The translations under genes and the position numbers were made by a program. The notes under the pieces are model-generated. The model did not search any database. It saw only the letters and a list, made by a program, of their open reading frames with translations, and was not told the origin of the DNA. Shown here one piece after another: positions 39,301-48,300 of a DNA stretch of 64,000 nt (the first letter of the stretch is position 1; each line of letters starts with the position of its first letter). Source of the DNA: Acinetobacter lwoffii (GTDB taxonomy: Bacteria > Pseudomonadota > Gammaproteobacteria > Pseudomonadales > Moraxellaceae); NCBI RefSeq assembly GCF_029024105.1, contig NZ_CP118963.1, positions 124,001 through 188,000 on the forward strand, given 5' to 3'.

Positions 39301-42300
39301 ACATCTACCTGTTCCAAGACGTGAATGGCGACATCATTGGACTGGTTGGCGCAGCAGGTGTTGCTGACCCAGCGGGTGCAGAAGCGTTCCGCGTCAGTGT
39401 GGATGCGACCAATGCCGACGTGACCTTGAACCAAAGCCGCGCCATCGTGCATGCGGACACTGCGGATCACAACGATGCCTCGGCATTGATCAGCAGCGCG
39501 ATCACGTTGACAGCGACTGCGACGGATAAAGATGGCGACACGGCCAGTGCGGATCTTGATATTGAAGGCACCTTAAGCTTCTTGGATGACGGCCCAAGCG
39601 TCAGCGTTGGCAGCACCGCTGCGACATTGACCGTGGATGAAACCGCTTACGGCGTTGATGCGACAGCCAGTTACAGCGATGCGTTCACGCATGCGTTTGG
39701 TGCAGACACTGCCGCAGTGACCAATAGCTTGGTCTACAGCTTAAGCACCACCGTCGGCAGCGACAGTGGTCTGGTTGACACCGTAACTGGTGAAAACATC
39801 TACCTGTTCCAAGACGTGAATGGCGACATCATTGGACTGGTTGGCGCAGCAGGTGTTGCTGACCCAGCGGGTGCAGAAGCGTTCCGCGTCAGTGTGGATG
39901 CGACCAATGCCGACGTGACCTTGAACCAAAGCCGCGCCATCGTGCATGCGGACACTGCGGATCACAACGATGCCTCGGCATTGATCAGCAGCGCGATCAC
40001 GTTGACAGCGACTGCGACGGATAAAGATGGCGACACGGCCAGTGCGGATCTTGATATTGAAGGCACCTTAAGCTTCTTGGATGACGGCCCAAGCGTCAGC
40101 GTTGGCAGCACCGCTGCGACATTGACCGTGGATGAAACCGCTTACGGCGTTGATGCGACAGCCAGTTACAGCGATGCGTTCACGCATGCGTTTGGTGCAG
40201 ACACTGCCGCAGTGACCAATAGCTTGGTCTACAGCTTAAGCACCACCGTCGGCAGCGACAGTGGTCTGGTTGACACCGTAACTGGTGAAAACATCTACCT
40301 GTTCCAAGACGTGAATGGCGACATCATTGGACTGGTTGGCGCAGCAGGTGTTGCTGACCCAGCGGGTGCAGAAGCGTTCCGCGTCAGTGTGGATGCGACC
40401 AATGCCGACGTGACCTTGAACCAAAGCCGCGCCATCGTGCATGCGGACACTGCGGATCACAACGATGCCTCGGCATTGATCAGCAGCGCGATCACGTTGA
40501 CAGCGACTGCGACGGATAAAGATGGCGACACGGCCAGTGCGGATCTTGATATTGAAGGCACCTTAAGCTTCTTGGATGACGGCCCAAGCGTCACCACCAA
40601 CGCGGTACTCACAGTATTAGAAGTTGACGAAACAGTGTTGACCACGAATGACAGCGAAAACTTTGCTAGTGCCTTCACCGTCAACACCTACGGTGCAGAT
40701 GGACAAGCATTAAGCAACGCGCTAGTTTATAGCCTCGGCATATCAAGTGTTGGTGCAGTGAGTGGTGTGATTGACGTTGCTACAGGTCAGGCAGTTTATC
40801 TGTACGCCTTGGTAACAGGTGAAGTGGTCGGCTTAGTGGGCGCAGGAGGCTTTGCGGATCCATTGGGTGCAGAAGCCTTCCGTATCAGCGTTAATGCAGC
40901 AACAGGTCAGGTTGACCTCGATCAAGTCCGTGCATTACAACATCCAAATCCAGCACAACCGAATGAGTTAATTAATTTAACGACCAATGCCGTGACATTG
41001 ATTGCCACAGCAACGGATAAAGACGGTGATAGTGCTTTCGCAAGCATTAGCTTGGGTGATAAAGTGGGTTTCCGTGATGATGTACCAACGATTGTGACCA
41101 CAGGTGCTGTCATTAATGTGGAGGTTGATGAAACAACCTTATTAACGAACCAAACTGAAAACTTCTCCACTGCATTTAATATCAATTATCGTGCAGATGG
41201 TGCAGGCACTACGGTTTATAGTCTGACTGCATCCAGTGTTGGTGCAGTGAGTGGTGTGATTGATGTTGCCACAGGTCAAGCGGTTTATCTGTATCAAGAG
41301 GGTGCGGACATCGTTGGACGGGTAGGATCAGCAGGTGCGCCAGACGCAGGTGGTGCGGAAGCATTCCGTATCAGCGTAAATGCAGGCACAGGAGAAGTGA
41401 CACTAGACCAAGTCCGCGCATTAGAGCATCCAAATTCAGCACAACCGAATGAACTCATTAACTTAACGACGAATGCAGTGACATTGACGGCTACTGTGAC
41501 CGACAAAGACGGTGATAGTGCCACTGCAAGCATTAGTTTGGGTGATAAAGTTGGCTTCCGTGATGATGCGCCAACCGTTGCAGTTGTAGCAACGACCACG
41601 AATCTGCTGGTTGATGAAACCAGCTTGGCATCCAACGCTACACAAGACTTCTCCACTTCATTTAATGTGAATTATCGTGCAGATGGTGCGGGAACTACTG
41701 TTTATAGCTTGGGCATATCAGGTGCTGGTGTACCGAGTGGTGTAGTTGATGTTGCCACTGGTCAAGGTGTCTATCTGTTCCTAGAATCAGGCAGTGTCGT
41801 AGGACGTGTTGGCAGTGGTGGTGTGGCAGACGTAAATGGTGCAATCGCATTCAATATCACTATCGTTTCAAGTACAGGCGCAGTGACTTTAGATCAATTG
41901 CGTGCATTAAGTCATCCTGATGGTAGTGATGATAATGACATCGTTAGCTTAACCGCTGCTGCAGTGACCTTAACCGCCACAGTCACTGATAAAGACGGTG
42001 ACAGTGCCACTGCAAGCATTAGTTTGGGTGATAAAGTTGGCTTCCGTGACGATGCGCCGACCGTTGCAGTTGTAGCAACGACCACGAATCTGCTGGTTGA
42101 TGAAACCAGCTTGGCATCCAACGCTACACAAGACTTCTCCACTTCATTTAATGTGAATTATCGTGCAGATGGTGCGGGAACTACTGTTTATAGCTTGGGC
42201 ATATCAGGTGCTGGTGTACCGAGTGGTGTAGTTGATGTTGCCACAGGTGAAAGTGTCTATCTGTTCCTAGAATCAGGCAGTGTCGTAGGACGTGTTGGTA

Positions 42301-45300
42301 GTGGTGGTGTGGCAGACGCAGGTGGTGCAACTGCATTTAATATCAGTGTGAATGCAGCAACAGGTGCAGTGACACTAGACCAAGTCCGCGCATTAGAGCA
42401 TCCAAATTCAGCACAACCGAATGAACTCATTAACTTAACTACTAGTGCAGTGAGTTTGACTGCAACTGTTACCGACAGAGATGGTGATACTGCTTCTGCA
42501 AGTATTAGCTTGGGTGATAAAGTGGGTTTCCGAGATGATGCGCCAACGATTACACCGACAGGTGTTGTGGTTACTCTGGAGGTTGATGAAACAACCTTGG
42601 CAACTGACCACACCCAAAACTTCTCCACAGCATTTAATACGAATTATCGTGCAGATGGTTCAGGCACTACCGTTTATAGCTTAGGCGTATTAGGTGATGG
42701 TGTGCCGAGTGGCGTAGTTGATATTGCCACAGGTGAAAGTGTTTATCTGTTCCTAGAATCAGGCAGTGTCGTAGGACGTGTTGGTAGTGGTGGTGTGGCA
42801 GATACAGGTGGTGCAGTTGCGTTTAATATCCATGTTAATGCCACATCAGGTGCAGTGACACTAGACCAAGTCCGCGCATTAGAGCATCCAAATTCAGCAC
42901 AACCGAATGAACTCATTAACTTAACGACGAATGCAGTGACATTGACGGCTACTGTGACCGACAAAGACGGTGATAGTGCCACTGCAAGCATTAGTTTGGG
43001 TGATAAAGTTGGCTTCCGTGATGATGCGCCAACCGTTGCAGTTGTAGGAACGACCACGAATCTGCTGGTTGATGAAACCACCTTATCTGGCAATGATACC
43101 GAAAACTTCTCGACGGCGTTTACTGTGAACTACGGTGCAGATAATGCAGGCACTACCGCTTATAGCCTAAGCGTATTAAGTGAGGGTGCGAATAGCGGTG
43201 TGGTTGATATTGCGACAGGTCAAGCGATTTGGCTGTATTCGGAATTTGGTGGTGTGGTAGGGCGCGTAGGCAGTGGTGGTGTGGCTAATTCATCAGGTGC
43301 AATTGCATTTAATATCACTGTCGACTCGAGTACAGGTGCAGTGACCCTAGATCAGGTTCGTGCATTACAGCATCCAGATGCGAGTAATCCGAATGAATTG
43401 ATTAATTTAACCAACGATACAGTGATATTAACGGCTACCGCTACTGATAAAGACGGCGACCAAAATTCCGCCAGTCTTAATATAGGTAATAGAATTGGCT
43501 TCCTAGACGACGCCCCAACAATCAGCTCGAATCCTGGTGTATTGGGCACTGTGCAAGTGGATGAAACTGTACTGCAAAGTAACGCTACGGTTTCAGCCAC
43601 AGACGTTGACTTTGTAACAAACGTGTTTACTCCAAATTATCGTGCAGATGGTGCGGCAACCACCAATCCTCTGGTGTACAGCTTGCAGATTGCGAGTGAT
43701 GGTGTAAACAGTGGTTTGGTGGATACTGCAACTGGTCAGGCGATTCTACTTTACAAAGTAGGCAATGATGTTGTTGGACATGTGGGCAATTCAAGTGGTG
43801 CAGAAGCCTTCCGTATGAGCTTGACTGGTGATGCCATGACCTTAACTCAATCTCGTGCGGTGGTGCATCCAACGACTGGTGCCTCGCATAACGAACCTGT
43901 GGGGTTAGTAAATGGTGCATTGTTTGTCAGAGCGGTTGCAACTGATAAAGATGGCGATAACGTTCAAACGCAAGTAGACGTCGGTAGTCGTTTTACCTTC
44001 CTAGATGATGGTCCTGCATTTATCAGTGCAAGTCCTGCACCTACAGTGGATGAAGCAGATTTACCTCTAGGTAGCAGCCCTAACGCGCCTGCATTGACAG
44101 TTAATGGCTCACTTAACGTTAATTTTGGGATGGATACAGGTGCAGCAACATCGCGCGATGTTCGGTTTACTATCGCCACTCAAACTGCGCTGGAAGCATG
44201 GGCGGATAGTAATTCCAATCCGAATTTGACTGCAAGTATTTCACCTGATGGACATACCCTAACGGCATTGAATAATGGTAATCCTGCATTCACGGTGACA
44301 TTGGCTGTTGCGGCAAATGGGGCTGTCACTTATGTATTCACGTTGCAAGGGCCATTAACCCACTTGAATGTGAGCGATTTGACATTACCATTTAATGATC
44401 TTCAGATTATTGATGGTGATGGCGATACCACGATCGGTAACTTTAGTGTCATCGTGCTGGATGATGAACCACCTGTGCCAGATCCTAAGGTATTAATTGT
44501 TAATGAAGATTTAACGAATGATGGTGGTTTTGGTCATGGTGCGCCTGATAGCAACACCTTTAATACCAACGCGGATGCCACAAGTAGCAATACGTTTGTT
44601 GATATGCAAGGTGCGTCAGCAGGTACAGCAGCGACACTTGAAACTGGTGTAACAGTATATGTGAATGGTGTAGCACAGACTGTGGATGCCTATAGAACTG
44701 AAAATGGTTATGCAGTAGTCGAAACGAATGGTCAGATTACCTACTATCCAGATCCAGATTTTAGCGGTGTAGATAATTTTGCTTACACCACCACCACCGA
44801 TCAAGGGCCTAAAACTTATACGGTTGATGTGACAGTACGCCCAATTACCAATGATGTGCCTACAATTGCACATGACGGTGAAACAAACGCCACGCATCCG
44901 CACTTTGTGTATACGCTCGAAGATACCGATGTGCTGTTGGGCTTGAAAGCCCCTGTGATTACCGATCCAACCGATCAAAATGGTGCTACAACAGGCGATC
45001 ATCCAGAGCGGTTAGGCGCAATCACACTGACACTGTCGGGTGCTGGTGCAGTAACTGGAACGGAGTTGTTGAATGGTGCAACAGCACTGATACCAACAGT
45101 TGCAAATGGTAGTGTCTTTACTGTGGTGATCGTGGATAGCAGTGGTAGCACAACGCCTTCTACCAGCTACCATCATGCTGGTGTGCCAAGTGGTGCAGCG
45201 AATATTAACTACCTCACGATTGCTGAATATGAAGCCATTACGGTGAGTCCAGCATTACATCGTCATGAGAACTTTAATGTCAATGTGAGTGTGACCGAGT

Positions 45301-48300
45301 ACGAAGTGAATGATAGTGGTCTGATTGTGTCTACACCAGATAACGGCACAAATGGTAATACAGCTACCCAAAATATCTTTGTCTCTGTAGAAGCAGTAAC
45401 AGACGATGCGCAGTTGATATTTAATACTGCTGCAGCTCTGCCTATCAACGTGGATGCCGTCACATACGGTGGTGCAGGGGGTAATACCGCTGCCACTGTG
45501 ACCATTAAAGAAGAAACAAGGTTTAATGTAAAAGATATTCTTAGCGCGCAATTTGCCGATTTAGATGATACCGAAATCCGCTCGATCACTATCACCAATA
45601 CCACTGGACAAAATATTGTTGTCAATGGTTCAACATTGGTAAACGGTGCTAGCGTCACGGTCAATGACAACGCAGGTGGTGCTGGACAAACAGGCGGAAT
45701 AGGTAGCTTCCCGAATATCAGGATTGGTGCGGCAGGCAACTTTAGTGGTGATTTGAATAATATTATTCTTACCATTAACGCTCAAGATTATGATGCCGAT
45801 GGTTATTATCACGATCATGATAATAATTCAGGCACACCACTCGTATTCGCACCTGCAAATCCAGCGACATTGGGTGTACCCGAAGCAGATACGCATGATG
45901 CTGACCCACTGGTTAATAACAACACGGTGGTGCTGAATCTGCGTGTTACTCCAGTTGCAGGCGACGTTGCCGCTGGGAATGTATCAACAGCAGAAGATAC
46001 CGCAGTCGCTTTCTTGCAGCATGTGAGAGTGACCGATACAGGCACAGGTGATGAACGTATCAATAGCGTGTCATTTACCGTACCTACAGACTGGAAAGTC
46101 ATTGCACCAGCACCTAGTAGTGGCTGGTCAACGACAGGTGATGGTCTAACGGGTATCTATACTATTACGTTTGACAACTCTTTAACTAGGGCGCAACGTG
46201 AAGTAGTATTAGATAGCTTCATGATTCAACCGCCAGCACATAGCAGTAAAGACTTGCCAGCTGCTGACTTTCAGGTTTCTATTAATTCGACCGATACCAA
46301 TACAGTTAACGCTAGCCTTGTTTCAGATACTGCAACCAGAAACATTGGTATCCGCATCACAGTGACCCCAACCGCTGAAGCTTTAGCGCTGACAGGCAAT
46401 GCCACGATTACAGGTTCAACGACTGATTACTATGCCACAGCAGCAGACAACCCAGCCAATTGGACTGCGATGAATACCGATATCAATGCTGCCAATGGTG
46501 GTCTTACACCTGACTTAAGCATGAATGGCAACTTTAGCTATGTAACAAATGGTTTTGAAGATACATGGTTTGCACTAAATACCGTTGGTTTCGACTTTAA
46601 AGCACCTTGGCGTAATGAAGATGGTGTGGGTTCAGGCGGTGCAAATGGCAATAAAGAAAATACTTTTGCAGTGCTCACTGCCTATGAAGTGGTGCGTGAT
46701 GCAGGTGGGATCATTACAGGACTTAATCCAATTGCTGGAGAGTTTAGACATAGCGGCAGCACAGCATTTGCTAGTGAAGTTGCCATACAGTTCTTAGATT
46801 CAGTTGAATTCAAAGGGCCAGAGGGTTTTTCAGGTGAAGTGTTTATCAAAGTACAAGCACGTACCAAAGACTACGATGAAGAAACCAATGCGGAAGTGAT
46901 ACAAGACTCTGGCGTAGCTTGGCTGAAAGATATATTGCTTGAGCCTGTTGCAGATGCTGTGACCTTGCGGGTCAGAATTCGTGAGGTGATGGACGAAGAT
47001 ACCTCAAGAGCATTGACCATTCGTACACAAACCACTGATCTCGATGGTAGCGAAACCTTTAATATCCGAATTCAAGGCATTCCAGAAGGCAGTAAAATCG
47101 AATTTAATGGTCATGTCTATTATACATTAAATAATAGCACTTGGATCAATGGTGGCGATAAATTGGTTGATCAAGGTGGTGGTCTATACACCTTAGAATT
47201 GCATGGCTTGCCACAAGGCACCATTAACCCGATCTTCACCCCACCTAAAGACAGTAATACCAATGGTTTGGATATCAATTTAACCGTTGAAGCCGTATCC
47301 GTAGATACGATCACGATTTCAGGTGGGCCGAATGCGGGAACATATACCCAGACCAATCCAGTGACATCGACACAAACCATCGCTATCTCCGTTATTGGTG
47401 TGCCTGATGCACCGTTGGTAACCATTGTGGGTGGTCAAACGTGGGTGGAAAATAATTTGGATGAGCATAATGGGGGCATTAATAGTGCTGCTGCCAATGG
47501 TGATCCAAATGTGATTGATCTGAGCAACTTTATTACAGCTGCGACGGTCGGCGAAACAAACCCATTGAATCCGTCAGTCAATTCAGAAACATTGACGCTG
47601 CGTATTACCAATTTACCTGAAGGCTTTAGTTTAGTAGATGCAGCAACAGGCAATCCAATCACCACCTTGGGTGGTTCAGGCGATGCGCGTGTTTGGGTGC
47701 TGACTCCAGCACAGATTGTGACCACACAAATCAAAACACCTGTGAACTTTAGTGGTACGGAAAACTTTACCGTAGAACCTGTGGTCACAGAAAACGATGG
47801 TAGAGCCACCAAGTTTGGCCCACCGCAATTCGCTGAATTCCATGTCACGCCATCACCAGAAGCTACGTTGAATCTGCAATCTGATGTCTGGGAAGATGAA
47901 ATCGGTGGAAATATAGGTCGGATTGACCTGTCGACAGTCATTCAAAATGGCGATAACGTCAATGAACAAATCTATGCGGTACGCATCTTAGAATCAGATG
48001 TTACGGCTCGAAATCTGATTTTGTATAGCGATGCGGGTGGAATGAACGCACTGATGGCAGTAGGTGGTTACTACTATATCGCCTATGCGAACTTGGGTAG
48101 TTTATATGTGCGTAGTCCTGCTAACTATAGCGGAGACATTAATCTCAATATGGATTATATCGTCCGTGATACTTCCAGCGACGGTACAACAGGACCGACT
48201 TACACAGGCCCTACCACGGCAGGTGTCACCACTGTGCCTCCAATCCTAGGCTCAGACTGGGTCGCAGGTAATTTCAATAGCATTACCCACACGCTACATT

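Noticed and set aside
33801..40460. Regularly spaced 74-residue open frames on the minus strand every 495 bases
   Set aside because: They are mirror images of the tandem repeat coding for the adhesin; each copy is the same and has no independent gene features.
33648..40577. CRISPR-like regular repetition
   Set aside because: Units are contiguous, 495 bases long, without spacers, and in frame within one protein.
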